From: Oscillospiraceae bacterium
GTDB lineage: Bacteria; Bacillota; Clostridia; Oscillospirales; Acutalibacteraceae
Length of the DNA: 28,790 nucleotides
NCBI GenBank assembly: GCA_019422905.1
Contig: JAHZCM010000002.1
Coordinates: 8,591 to 37,380, forward strand
Reading direction: 5' to 3'
This document shows positions 1 to 8,041 of this stretch, piece by piece. Position numbers and translations under genes: made by a program. The notes below the pieces were generated by a model that saw nothing but the letters and a program-made list of their open reading frames with translations, made no database searches and was not told the DNA's origin. Within the stretch, counting starts at the first letter, position 1, and every line of letters begins with the position of its first letter.

Positions 1-53
1 GAAGCGAGCAGCGTGCCCTGTCCGCCCACGCCGACAATCATAACGCTTTTCAT
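1..53 (-). CDS. iorB: Indolepyruvate oxidoreductase beta subunit, N-terminal fragment cut by the window edge
   Basis: Only the first 17 codons are inside the window. They read MKSVMIVGVGGQGTLLA, which carries the GxGGQG motif that opens the gamma-type domain of 2-oxoacid:ferredoxin oxidoreductases. The start codon overlaps the iorA stop in an ATGA arrangement (ATG at 53-51, TGA at 52-50), so translation is probably coupled. In this family IorB pairs with IorA to convert aryl pyruvates plus CoA to arylacetyl-CoA, CO2 and reduced ferredoxin. The identity rests on the motif and on the conserved iorA-iorB order; the rest of the gene cannot be seen. Confidence 0.88.
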   Translation of the reverse strand, partial: MKSVMIVGVGGQGTLLA

Positions 54-1804
54 TGCTGCGCTCCCTCCTTCCGTTCCGCCTCTCCGATGGCCTGCTTCGC
101 GCACAACGCAGTGCATACGCCGCAGCCGACGCACTGCGTTCCGTCGATCACCGCCTTGCCATCCCGGATGCTGATCGCCGGGCAGCCGATGCCCATGCAG
201 GCTTTGCATCCAATGCACTTTTCCGCATCGATTTTGAGCGCGGGCTTGTGCTTCACACTCTTCAGAAGCGCGCACGGACGGCGGCTGATGATAACGCTCG
301 GACATTCCGCCGCAAGCGCTGCACGGACGGCCGCGCGCGTCGCCTTCAGGTCGTACGGATCGACGACCCGCACGTCGGAAATACCGACCGCACGGCACAG
401 CGCTTCGAGATCGACCGCGCTGGTCGGGTCGCCTTTAATCGTGTAGCCGGTCGTCGGGTTTTGCTGGTGGCCGGTCATGCCGGTAATCGAGTTATCGAGA
501 ATGATTACCGTGGAATTCGAACGGTTATAGGCGATATCGATCAGGCTCGTGATGCCGGAATGGATAAACGTCGAATCGCCGATGACCGCGACAGACTTTT
601 TCTCCGCCTCGGCGCCCCGCGCCTTGTTGTAGCCGTGCAGCGCCGAAACGGATGCGCCCATGCAGATGCAGACGTCCATCGCGCCGAGCGGCGCCGAAGC
701 GCCCAGCGTATAGCAGCCGATGTCTCCGCTGACATACACACCCTCCCTTTTCAGCGCATAGAACAGCCCTCTGTGCGGGCAGCCGCAGCACATGACGGGC
801 GGGCGCACCGGGATGCTCTCCTCAAGCGCGGGCGCACCGCCGCGCGGCTCGCCGAGCTTCTCGGCGATCAGCTTCTGCGAAAACTCGCCGCAGCGCGGGA
901 AAACTTCCTTGCCCTGCACCGCAACGCCGATCTTTTTACAGTGCGATTCGAGGATGTCGTCCAGCTCCTCGATCACATATACCGTCTCAAGGCCCGCCGC
1001 AAAATCCCGGATTTTTTGCACCGGCAGCGGGTTCACGACGCCGAGCTTTAAATAGTTGACCGTATCGCCCAGCGCCTCCTTCGCGTATTTATACACGGAA
1101 CCGGCGACAATCACGCCGGTTTTCGCGCCGTTGTCCTCGACGAAATTGAGCGCGCACGTTTCGGCCCACTCGCGCTCGGCGACGGTCCGCGCCTCCACCT
1201 TCTCGTGCTTCGGGCGCGCAAACGCAGGCAGCATGATGTTCTTCGCCGGGTTCTTCTCGTATTCCCGCACCGGCACGTTTTCGCGCTCCGCCGTATCCAC
1301 AATGCTTCTCGAATGCGCGATGCGCGTGGAAAGGCGCAGCATGACCGGCGTGTCAAATCTTTCCGAAAGCTCGTAAGCGAGCTTCGTCATATCGCGGCAC
1401 TCGGCGGAATCCGAAGGCTCCAGCATTAAGAGCTTCGCCGCGATCGCATAATTTCTCGAATCCTGCTCGTTCTGGGAGGAATGCATGCCCGGGTCGTCCG
1501 CCACGCCGATCACCATGCCGGCGTTCACGCCGATATAGCTCATCGTAAAGACCGGGTCGGCCGCCACATTCAGTCCGACATGCTTCATGCCGCAGAAGCT
1601 GCGCGCGCCGCCGATCGCCGCGCCCGCCGCGACCTCCGCCGCAACCTTCTCGTTCGGCGCCCACTCGCAGTATATGTCGTCGTATGTCGCCGCCGCCTCG
1701 GTAATCTCGGTGCTCGGCGTGCCCGGATAGCTTGAAACCACCCGGACGCCCGCCTCATACAGGCCGCGTGCAACGGCCTCATTGCCCTGTAAAAGCTCTT
1801 TCAC
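50..1804 (-). CDS. iorA: Indolepyruvate ferredoxin oxidoreductase alpha subunit
   Basis: This 584-residue protein is the catalytic subunit that oxidatively decarboxylates indolepyruvate and other aryl pyruvates with thiamine diphosphate, passing electrons to ferredoxin. It is cytoplasmic. The N-terminal pyrimidine-binding-type domain carries YPGTPSTEI (residues 26-34). The TPP-binding segment runs from GDSTFIHSG (409-417) to Asn438 and the TGMTGHQQNP stretch (441-450). The C-terminus holds two ferredoxin-type [4Fe-4S] motifs with Cys530, 533, 536, 541 and Cys558, 561, 564, 568. The length is usual for IorA. It lies 4 bp downstream of paaK and overlaps iorB, so the three genes form one operon. 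Depending on reductant and CO2 the enzyme can also run as a reductive carboxylase; the direction here is not shown by sequence. Confidence 0.96.
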   Translation of the reverse strand: MKELLQGNEAVARGLYEAGVRVVSSYPGTPSTEITEAAATYDDIYCEWAPNEKVAAEVAAGAAIGGARSFCGMKHVGLNVAADPVFTMSYIGVNAGMVIGVADDPGMHSSQNEQDSRNYAIAAKLLMLEPSDSAECRDMTKLAYELSERFDTPVMLRLSTRIAHSRSIVDTAERENVPVREYEKNPAKNIMLPAFARPKHEKVEARTVAEREWAETCALNFVEDNGAKTGVIVAGSVYKYAKEALGDTVNYLKLGVVNPLPVQKIRDFAAGLETVYVIEELDDILESHCKKIGVAVQGKEVFPRCGEFSQKLIAEKLGEPRGGAPALEESIPVRPPVMCCGCPHRGLFYALKREGVYVSGDIGCYTLGASAPLGAMDVCICMGASVSALHGYNKARGAEAEKKSVAVIGDSTFIHSGITSLIDIAYNRSNSTVIILDNSITGMTGHQQNPTTGYTIKGDPTSAVDLEALCRAVGISDVRVVDPYDLKATRAAVRAALAAECPSVIISRRPCALLKSVKHKPALKIDAEKCIGCKACMGIGCPAISIRDGKAVIDGTQCVGCGVCTALCAKQAIGEAERKEGAQQ

Positions 1805-1808
1805 AATA

Positions 1809-3128
1809 TCAATCCTCCATGTTTCTGAGGTCTAAAACCCGTTTCGCCTTGCCCTGGAACCGTTCAAGGGTTTTCGGCTCCGCCAGCGTGACCTTCGTTT
1901 CGAGGCCGAGCACGCTCTTGAGCCTATCGTGGATCGCCCTTTGAAGCGCCTCCAGCTCGCGGTAGCGGTCAAGGAGCGAAGCGTCGATCAGCTCCACCTT
2001 GACCTCCAGATTGTCCATATAATTCTTGCGGCGCACGACGAGCTGGTAATGCGGGCCGATTTTGTCGGAAATTCCCTTTGTGCCGACAAGCACGCTCTCG
2101 ATCTGCGACGGAAACACGTTGACGCCCTTGATGATGAGCATATCATCCGTGCGGCCCATTACCTTATCCATGCGGACATGGGTACGCCCGCACACACACG
2201 GCTCGTAATTCAGCCGCGTGATGTCCTTCGTGCGGTAACGCAGAACCGGGAAGCCCTCGCGCAGCAGCGTCGTAACAACCAGCTCGCCCGCCTCGCCCGG
2301 CGCCTTGCGCTCGAGCGTGTCCGGATCGATGATCTCCGGCAGGAACGCATCCTCCGCGAAATGCAGGCCGCAGCGGTACTCGCATTCGCCGGAAACGCCC
2401 GGGCCGCCCAGCTCTGTCATGCCGTAGTTATCCGTCACGCGGATGCCGAAGTTCTCCTCGATACGCGCGCGCATTTCCGCCGTGCAGCCCTCGCTGCCGA
2501 GGATGCCGTGCCGGAGCTTGTACGCCGAAGCCGGGTATTCGCCCTCGCGCACCATCTCGCTCAGGTAGATCGCGTAGGACGGCGTCGCCACAAGCCCCGT
2601 CACGCCGAAGTCGCGCATCATCATCAACTGCTTTTCACTGTTGCCGGAGGAGGCGGGAATCACCGTCGCGCCCAGCTTCTCCAGGCCGTAGTGCAGGCCC
2701 AGCGCGCCGGTGAAAAGGCCGTAGCCGAAGGCAATCTGAATGATATCCTCACTCGTCACGCCCGCCGCCGCACAGAGGCGCGCCACATTGTCCGACCAGT
2801 TGTCGAGGTCGTTCTGCGTATAAACGCCGACCGTCGGCTTGCCCGTGGTGCCGCTGGACGCATGAATGCGCACGATGTCCTTCATCGGGCGCGCCAGCAT
2901 GCCGAAGGGATAATGGTCCCGAATGTCGTCCTTCGTCGTAAACGGTATGTACTGAATATCCGAGAGCGTCTTGATCTGGCTGCCGGAGGTAATTCCCGCC
3001 TGCTTCAGGCGCTCATTGTAAAACGGTACATTGTTAAAGCAATACTCCACCATACGGCGCAGCCGTTCAAGCTGCATGGCATCGATATCCGCCCGTTTCA
3101 TCGTCTCTATATCTTTCTGAAAAAACAT
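1809..3128 (-). CDS. paaK: Phenylacetate-CoA ligase family (AMP-forming aryl-CoA ligase)
   Basis: This 439-residue cytoplasmic adenylate-forming enzyme joins an arylacetate to CoA using ATP. The P-loop-like signature SSGTTGKPTVGVYT is at residues 91-104, the adenylate-binding NYGMTELGGPG at 234-244, and the hinge/C-terminal subdomain starts around GRTDDMLIIKG (325-335). The C-terminal PKTLERFQGKAKRV holds the expected catalytic lysine region. I chose the ATG at 3128 because GGGAAGGG sits about 9 bases upstream; an in-frame start further up (3182) adds 18 residues that do not look like the family. The gene is first in the paaK-iorA-iorB operon, an arrangement known from archaea and anaerobic bacteria that handle aryl acids. 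The exact aryl substrate (phenylacetate, indoleacetate or hydroxyphenylacetate) cannot be read from sequence. Confidence 0.93.
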   Translation of the reverse strand: MFFQKDIETMKRADIDAMQLERLRRMVEYCFNNVPFYNERLKQAGITSGSQIKTLSDIQYIPFTTKDDIRDHYPFGMLARPMKDIVRIHASSGTTGKPTVGVYTQNDLDNWSDNVARLCAAAGVTSEDIIQIAFGYGLFTGALGLHYGLEKLGATVIPASSGNSEKQLMMMRDFGVTGLVATPSYAIYLSEMVREGEYPASAYKLRHGILGSEGCTAEMRARIEENFGIRVTDNYGMTELGGPGVSGECEYRCGLHFAEDAFLPEIIDPDTLERKAPGEAGELVVTTLLREGFPVLRYRTKDITRLNYEPCVCGRTHVRMDKVMGRTDDMLIIKGVNVFPSQIESVLVGTKGISDKIGPHYQLVVRRKNYMDNLEVKVELIDASLLDRYRELEALQRAIHDRLKSVLGLETKVTLAEPKTLERFQGKAKRVLDLRNMED

Positions 3129-3215
3129 TGCGTTCAACCCTTCCCTGATCTGCACCGCGACCCATAACGGGACACAGCACATCTTTCGCGCAAGGCGTGT
3201 GAAATTTTCTTTACT

Positions 3216-3244
3216 ATTATAAAGGATTTTTGTCTACCTTTCAA
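3216..3244 (-). promoter_or_regulatory. Sigma-A-type promoter for paaK-iorAB
   Basis: On the minus strand TTGAAA (3244-3239) and TATAAT (3221-3216) are separated by exactly 17 bases. The -35 box overlaps the last codons of the upstream kinase gene. The box lies about 88 bases before the paaK start codon, so the operon can be transcribed independently of the kinase. Confidence 0.75.
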
Positions 3245-4115
3245 GAGAAAAGACGTCTTTCATCACAAAAGGCAGGCATTTTTCAAATTTCACGCCCCAG
3301 CGGGTATCCGTTTGCCCCGCTTCCAGCGTCGCTCTGCAGCATTCCGCCGTAAAGCGCACGGCACAGCCGCAGGCGTCCGGCAGCGCGCGGCCGTTCAGCA
3401 GCGCCCCAAGCAGCACGGAGGCAAACGCGTCCCCCGTACCGTGATATGCGCCCGCAATCCGCTCCGTCAGCACCGTTTCCTGTAAGCCCGCCGCACGGTC
3501 AAAGCAGGCCGCGCCTACCCGGTTTTCCTCAAGCCACACGCCCGTCAGCACAACGGTTTTGGGCCCCAGTGCCGAAAGGCCCCGGAGTATCCGGCAGATC
3601 TCCGCCTCGTCGTACGGCCCCTCGCGGTATGTCTCGCCCAGAAGGTAATAGGCCTCCGTCATATTCGGCACGATGATGTCCGCCGTCCCGCACAGCCGCG
3701 CCATGCCGTCCGCCATTTCTTTCGTGTACGTCCTGTATAGCCTGCCGCCGTCGCCCATCACAGGATCGACAAGCACCCGCGCCGCGGGATTCACGGCCCG
3801 GAACATCGAGAAAACCTCCTGCACAATCCCGATCTGCCGCCCGCTGCCGAGGAACCCGGAATACAGCGCGTCAAAGCATGCGCCCTCCCGCCGCCAATGC
3901 TCCGCCATGGGCAGCATATCGTCGGTGAGGTCCCGGTAAACCGGATTTGTGAACCCGCCGGTGTGGGTGGAGAGCACCGCTGTCGGCAGCACGGAAACCT
4001 CGCAGCCCAGCGCGGAAAGCACCGGCAGCACCACCGTCAGCGAGCATTTCCCAGCGCCGGAAAGATCATGGATCGCCGCCACGCGCCGCGCTGCGCTGTC
4101 TTTCTGATTCAGCAT
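3234..4115 (-). CDS. pdxY: Pyridoxal/pyridoxamine kinase (ribokinase superfamily)
   Basis: A 293-residue cytoplasmic kinase that phosphorylates pyridoxal, pyridoxamine or pyridoxine in vitamin B6 salvage. The N-terminus AAIHDLSGAGKCSLT (residues 13-27) and PTAVLSTHTGGF (44-55) are typical of the PdxK/PdxY group. VDPVMGD is at 116-122, and the ribokinase-family anion-hole/catalytic motif GTGD is at 226-229 with Asp229 as the base. I chose the ATG at 4115 because AAGGAGG sits 7 bases upstream; a longer in-frame reading to 4178 would run through the promoter. PLP is the cofactor of the aminotransferase encoded further right, but nothing couples the two genes. PdxY versus PdxK cannot be settled from sequence, so the symbol is provisional. 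Confidence 0.88.
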   Translation of the reverse strand: MLNQKDSAARRVAAIHDLSGAGKCSLTVVLPVLSALGCEVSVLPTAVLSTHTGGFTNPVYRDLTDDMLPMAEHWRREGACFDALYSGFLGSGRQIGIVQEVFSMFRAVNPAARVLVDPVMGDGGRLYRTYTKEMADGMARLCGTADIIVPNMTEAYYLLGETYREGPYDEAEICRILRGLSALGPKTVVLTGVWLEENRVGAACFDRAAGLQETVLTERIAGAYHGTGDAFASVLLGALLNGRALPDACGCAVRFTAECCRATLEAGQTDTRWGVKFEKCLPFVMKDVFSLER

Positions 4116-4149
4116 ACATCCGCCTCCTTTTTCTGCATAAACTAAACCG

Positions 4150-4178
4150 ATTGTACCGCCTAGGCAAAATAAAGTCAA
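4150..4178 (-). promoter_or_regulatory. Sigma-A-type promoter for the pyridoxal kinase gene
   Basis: TTGACT (4178-4173) and TACAAT (4155-4150) are separated by 17 bases on the minus strand, and the gene starts at 4115. It stands back to back with a plus-strand promoter at 4186-4214, with the two -35 boxes only 7 bases apart. Confidence 0.8.
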
Positions 4179-4185
4179 TTGGTAG

Positions 4186-4214
4186 TTTACACGCCAAAAA
4201 AAGAATGGTAAAAT
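4186..4214 (+). promoter_or_regulatory. Sigma-A-type promoter for the small ORF and metG
   Basis: TTTACA (4186-4191) and TAAAAT (4209-4214) are separated by 17 bases. The expected transcript starts near 4221, about 33 bases before the 33-residue ORF and about 180 before metG. No better promoter lies between that ORF and metG. Confidence 0.65.
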
Positions 4215-4253
4215 AATGGAGAATACGATACAATCATCCGGAGGACAAACACC

Positions 4254-4355
4254 ATGCTGATGGAAAAAAAGAGAAAGCTTATCATCCGAATCGGCGCGGC
4301 AGCGCTTGCGGGTCTGATGATCCTGTCCGCTCTGTTTGCTGTTTTGTTCACCTGA
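4254..4355 (+). CDS. 33-residue single-pass membrane peptide
   Basis: The ORF starts MLMEKKRKLIIRIGAA and encodes 33 residues. A strongly basic N-terminus (KKRK, residues 5-8, then Arg12) is followed by about 20 hydrophobic residues ending in LFAVLFT, so a single transmembrane helix with a cytoplasmic N-terminus is predicted. Support for coding: an ATG preceded by GGAGG with 9 bases spacing, a matching upstream promoter, and amphipathic charge layout. It ends 48 bases before metG and is probably on the same transcript. I do not recognise a named family. It could also act only as a leader ORF. Confidence 0.6.
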   Translation: MLMEKKRKLIIRIGAAALAGLMILSALFAVLFT

Positions 4356-4403
4356 CAGCGCTCCGAATCCAATACGAATTGAAATAAAGGAATGATCAGA
4401 ACC

Positions 4404-6359
4404 ATGTGCAAACCAAAGTATTACATTACGACGGCGATCGCCTACACCTCAAGCCGCCCGCACATCGGCAACACGTACGAGATCGTGCTGGCCGACAGCA
4501 TCGCGCGCTTTAAGCGGCTTCAGGGCTACGACGTTTTCTTCCAGACCGGCACCGACGAGCACGGCCAGAAGATCGAGGAGAAAGCGAAGGCCGCCGGCGT
4601 CTCCCCGAAGGAATACGTCGATAACATCGCGAAGGTCGTCCGCTCAAACTGGGACGTCATGAACACCTCCTACGACAAGTTCATCCGCACCACGGACGAT
4701 TACCACGAGAAGCAGGTGCAGAAGATCTTCAAAAAGCTCTACGAGCAGGGTGATATTTATAAGGGCCACTACGAGGGCATGTATTGCACGCCGTGTGAAT
4801 CCTTTTTCACCGAATCCCAGCTTGTGGACGGCAAATGCCCGGACTGCGGGCGCGAGGTCAAGCCCGCGAAGGAGGAAGCGTACTTCTTTAAGATGAGCAA
4901 ATACGCTGACCGCCTGATCGAGCACATCAACACGCATCCGGAATTCATCCAGCCGCCGCAGCGCAAGCACGAGATGATGAACAACTTCCTGCTGCCCGGC
5001 CTGCAGGATCTCTGCGTTTCGAGAACCTCCTTTAAATGGGGCATTCCGGTCGATTTCGACGACAAGCATGTCGTCTATGTCTGGCTCGACGCGCTCACGA
5101 ACTACATCACCGGCATCGGCTACGACTGCGACGGCAAGAGTACCGAGCAGTTTAAGCGCGACTGGCCCGCCGACCTGCATCTGATCGGCAAGGACATCAT
5201 CCGCTTCCACACGATCTACTGGCCGATTTTCCTGATGGCGCTCGGCCTCCCGCTGCCCAAGCAGGTGTTCGGCCACCCGTGGCTCCTGATGAACGGCGGC
5301 AAGATGAGCAAATCGACCGGCAACGTGATTTATGCGGAGGATCTTGTCGAGCTGTTTGGTGTGGACGCCGTGCGCTATTTCGTGCTGCACGAGATGCCCT
5401 TTGAATCCGACGGCACCATCACATGGGATCTCATGATCGAGCGCACAAACTCCGACCTCGCCAACACGCTCGGCAATCTCGTGAACCGCACGATTTCGAT
5501 GAGCAATAAGTATTTCGGCGGCGTTGTCGCCGACAAAGGCGTCGCAGAGGACGTCGACGCAGACCTCAAGGCCGTCGTGCTCGGCGCGAGAGCCAAGGTT
5601 GAGGCCAAAATGGACCAGCTCCGCGTGGCGGACGCGATCTCCGAAATCTTCACGCTGTTCAAGCGCTGCAACAAATATATCGACGAAACCATGCCGTGGG
5701 CGCTCGCAAAGGACGAGGCAAAGGCCGACCGTCTTTCCACCGTGCTGTACAATCTTGTGGAAAGCATTTGCATCGGCACGACGCTGCTGATCCCGTTTAT
5801 GCCCGAAACGGCGGAAAAAATCTTCGCACAGCTCGGCACCCGCGCGCGCGGGCTCTATGATCTGGACACCTTCGGCCTCTATCCGAACGGCGGCAGGGTC
5901 ACGGAAAAGCCGCAGATCCTCTTCGCCCGCATGGACCCGAAGGAGATGGCGGAGAAGATTGCCGCGGTCGAGGCGAAAAACGCGCCCAAGCCCGAGGCCG
6001 CGCCCGCAGAGAAGAAGGCGGAAATTCCCGGCGTCGCACAGATCGGCATCGACGACTTCGCAAAGGTGGACCTGCGCGTCGCAGAGGTCATCGACTGCGA
6101 GCCGATCAAGCGCGCCAAGAAGCTTTTGAAGCTCACGCTGAACGACGGCGCCGGCACGCGCACAGTCGCCTCCGGCATCGCAAAGTGGTATAAGCCCGAG
6201 GATCTCAAGGGCCGCCACGTCGTCATCGTCGCAAACCTCAAGCCCGCCGTGCTCTGCGGCGTGGAGAGTCAGGGCATGATCCTCGCAGCAGACGCAGGCG
6301 AGGACGACGTCCGCGTGATTTTCGTGGATGATATCCCCGCAGGCTCCAAGGTCCGGTAA
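4404..6359 (+). CDS. metG: Methionyl-tRNA synthetase with C-terminal tRNA-binding domain
   Basis: A 651-residue class I aminoacyl-tRNA synthetase that charges tRNA-Met. The HIGH-type motif is PHIGN (residues 19-23). A zinc knuckle uses Cys128, Cys131, Cys145 and Cys148, and the KMSKS loop is at 300-304. After a charged Ala/Pro/Glu/Lys-rich linker near 525-545, the last ~100 residues form an EMAP-II/Trbp111-like OB fold (starting at GIDDFAKVDLRVAEVIDCE) that binds tRNA and often dimerises. The start is uncertain. An in-frame ATG at 4392 sits right against the AAAGGA box, whereas 4404 has about 12 bases spacing and gives the more typical N-terminus MCKPKYYITT. I see no T-box or SAM riboswitch upstream. 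Confidence 0.96.
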   Translation: MCKPKYYITTAIAYTSSRPHIGNTYEIVLADSIARFKRLQGYDVFFQTGTDEHGQKIEEKAKAAGVSPKEYVDNIAKVVRSNWDVMNTSYDKFIRTTDDYHEKQVQKIFKKLYEQGDIYKGHYEGMYCTPCESFFTESQLVDGKCPDCGREVKPAKEEAYFFKMSKYADRLIEHINTHPEFIQPPQRKHEMMNNFLLPGLQDLCVSRTSFKWGIPVDFDDKHVVYVWLDALTNYITGIGYDCDGKSTEQFKRDWPADLHLIGKDIIRFHTIYWPIFLMALGLPLPKQVFGHPWLLMNGGKMSKSTGNVIYAEDLVELFGVDAVRYFVLHEMPFESDGTITWDLMIERTNSDLANTLGNLVNRTISMSNKYFGGVVADKGVAEDVDADLKAVVLGARAKVEAKMDQLRVADAISEIFTLFKRCNKYIDETMPWALAKDEAKADRLSTVLYNLVESICIGTTLLIPFMPETAEKIFAQLGTRARGLYDLDTFGLYPNGGRVTEKPQILFARMDPKEMAEKIAAVEAKNAPKPEAAPAEKKAEIPGVAQIGIDDFAKVDLRVAEVIDCEPIKRAKKLLKLTLNDGAGTRTVASGIAKWYKPEDLKGRHVVIVANLKPAVLCGVESQGMILAADAGEDDVRVIFVDDIPAGSKVR

Positions 6360-6459
6360 AGGCCACGCCATTTTCGCACGCCGCCAAAAACCGCCGGGTA
6401 CCTTTGCGCCTTTTTCCCGCCAATCGGTTCGGCGCAGCGTTGCCGTACAAGCCGCATAG

Positions 6460-6465
6460 TATAAT
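6460..6465 (+). promoter_or_regulatory. Candidate -10 box for tatD
   Basis: A consensus TATAAT lies about 35 bases before the tatD start, in the 141-base gap after metG. The -35 position 16-17 bases upstream (around GCGTTG) matches poorly, so this may be a weak or activated promoter, or tatD may be read through from metG, which has no visible terminator. Confidence 0.4.
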
Positions 6466-6500
6466 AATGTATACCGTTAATAAGGAAGTAAGCATACGCA

Positions 6501-7277
6501 ATGATTTTTGATTCGCACGCCCACTATGATTCCGAGCAGTTCGACGCAGACCGCGCCGAGCTGCTCGGCTCTGTCCTGCCGCAAAAGGGCGTTTGCGGCG
6601 TCATTCAGATGTCGTCGGACTTCGACAGCCTCGAGCAGACTGTCGCACTCTGCGAGCAATACGATTACATTTACGGCGCCGTGGGTATTCACCCCGAATG
6701 CGCCGCAGAGCTGCCCGAAAACTGGCTGCAAAAGATCGAAAGCCTGCTTTCCCACCCGAAGATCGTCGCGGTCGGCGAGATCGGGCTGGACTACTATTGG
6801 GAGGACCTCTGCCCGCGCGAACGTCAAAAAGAGGTTTTCATCCGGCAGCTCGAGCTTGCCGCAAAACACAATCTGCCGGTTTCCATCCACGACCGTGAGG
6901 CGCACGGCGACATGATGGATATTCTTCGAAAATATAAGCCGAAGGGCGTCGTCCACTGCTTTTCCGGCAGCGTGGAGCTGGCGCGTGAAACCATTGCGCT
7001 CGGCCTGTACATCGGGCTCGGCGGCGTGGTCACGTTTAAAAACGCGCGCCACAGTCCGGAAGTCGCGAAGGCTGTCCCGCTCGACCGCCTGCTCACCGAG
7101 ACGGACGCGCCCTATCTGGCGCCTGTCCCTTTTCGCGGCAAGCGCTGCGACAGCACCATGATCCCCTATGACGCGGCAAAAATCGCGGAGGTCCGCGGCA
7201 TCACGGCCGACGAAGTGCTGCGCGCCGGCTGCGAAAATGCACGTAGGCTGTTTTCCATCCCGGCGAAGCCGAACTGA
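6501..7277 (+). CDS. tatD: TatD family metal-dependent hydrolase (DNase)
   Basis: A 258-residue amidohydrolase-fold protein of the TatD/YcfH family, associated with 3'-5' DNase activity. Metal ligands of the family are all present: His6 and His8 in HAHYD, Glu93 in GEIGLDYY, His130, His152 in VHCFSG, and Asp202 in ETDAPYL. Length is normal. AAGGAAG lies about 12 bases before the ATG. In many Firmicutes tatD follows metG, as here. A radical SAM gene starts 34 bases downstream with its own ribosome site and is probably cotranscribed. The true cellular substrate of such TatD proteins is uncertain. Confidence 0.93.
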   Translation: MIFDSHAHYDSEQFDADRAELLGSVLPQKGVCGVIQMSSDFDSLEQTVALCEQYDYIYGAVGIHPECAAELPENWLQKIESLLSHPKIVAVGEIGLDYYWEDLCPRERQKEVFIRQLELAAKHNLPVSIHDREAHGDMMDILRKYKPKGVVHCFSGSVELARETIALGLYIGLGGVVTFKNARHSPEVAKAVPLDRLLTETDAPYLAPVPFRGKRCDSTMIPYDAAKIAEVRGITADEVLRAGCENARRLFSIPAKPN

Positions 7278-7311
7278 GCAGCCGTTTTACGAAAAGGAGG
7301 CCATTTCCAGT

Positions 7312-7917
7312 ATGGCGATCACCTATGAATACGGCGGAAATTTATACATCAACGTCACCAACCAATGCCCGAACGTGTGCGACTTCTGCCTGCGCCAAAA
7401 CAGCAGCGGCAGCCTGTACGCGGATAACCTCTGGTATGAGGGCGCGGAGCCGTCGAAAGAGGAAATGCTCGCCGACATTAAAACCCGCGATCTCACAAAA
7501 TACGGCGAGATCGTTTTCTGCGGCTGCGGTGAGCCTGCCTGCCGCTGGGACGACATGCTCTGGCTGGCGAGGGAAATCAAGGCGATGGGCGGCTATCCGC
7601 TGCGCATAAACACAAACGGCCTTGCAGACTGCATCACCGGGCGCCATGCCGCGCCGGAAATGCGCGGGCTGATCGATACCGTGTCCGTCAGCCTGAACGC
7701 GCCGACCGCCGAAAAGTACGACGCGGTCTGCCATTCGAAATACGGCCCCGCCGCCTTTGACGCAATGCTTCGCTTCACGGCGGAGGCGGTGAAGGTGGTC
7801 CCGCATGTTGTGATGACGGTCGTCAGCACAATGCCGGCCGAAGATATCGAAGCCTGCCGCCGGATCTGTGAATCCACCGGCGCGAGCTTCCGCATCCGTG
7901 AATATATTTCGGAATAA
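7312..7917 (+). CDS. TatD-associated radical SAM protein
   Basis: A 201-residue protein with the radical SAM cluster motif C-x3-C-x2-C at Cys19, Cys23 and Cys26 (CPNVCDFC) and the SAM-binding segment CGCGEP at 70-75 (GGEP-like). INTNG and a later VSLNAP strand fit the partial TIM barrel. It matches what I recall of the short, TatD-linked radical SAM family, which is defined by its gene neighbourhood and has no known reaction. I chose the ATG at 7312 because AAAAGGAGG sits 11 bases upstream; the frame is open further upstream but that overlaps tatD. It lacks a C-terminal extension for extra iron-sulfur clusters. The substrate is unknown; quality control or tRNA/DNA-linked roles are speculation. 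Confidence 0.88.
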   Translation: MAITYEYGGNLYINVTNQCPNVCDFCLRQNSSGSLYADNLWYEGAEPSKEEMLADIKTRDLTKYGEIVFCGCGEPACRWDDMLWLAREIKAMGGYPLRINTNGLADCITGRHAAPEMRGLIDTVSVSLNAPTAEKYDAVCHSKYGPAAFDAMLRFTAEAVKVVPHVVMTVVSTMPAEDIEACRRICESTGASFRIREYISE

Positions 7918-7923
7918 CCGAGC

Positions 7924-7968
7924 ATGAACGTCCTCCCGCGGGTTCAGGGTCTGCGGGAGGACGTTCAT
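7924..7968. repeat. 16-bp perfect inverted repeat after the radical SAM gene
   Basis: ATGAACGTCCTCCCGC (7924-7939) and its exact reverse complement (7953-7968) flank a 13-base loop. The hairpin starts 6 bases after the radical SAM stop. Neither side has a proper T-run, so it would be a poor intrinsic terminator by itself. It may stabilise the 3' end of the mRNA. Confidence 0.7.
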
Positions 7969-7994
7969 ATTGAAAAACAAGATCGGCGCAAAAG

Positions 7995-8025
7995 ACCGGC
8001 GGAGCCCATGCCCCGCCGGTTTTCA
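7995..8025. terminator. Bidirectional intrinsic terminator between the radical SAM gene and malQ
   Basis: ACCGGCGG (7995-8002) pairs with CCGCCGGT (8013-8020) around a 10-base loop. TTTT follows on the plus strand and CTTTT on the minus strand. It lies between convergent genes, 22 bases beyond the malQ stop. Confidence 0.75.
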
Positions 8026-8041
8026 CATTGTCTTTTTAACT

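Noticed and set aside
3129..3182. Longer N-terminus for the paaK product
   Set aside because: The added residues lie upstream of a good ribosome site and do not resemble the family's N-terminus.
4644..6371. A 575-codon open frame on the minus strand antisense to metG
   Set aside because: It mirrors the metG coding strand; metG has all synthetase motifs, while the antisense product has no recognisable domain. Long antisense frames are common in GC-rich genes.
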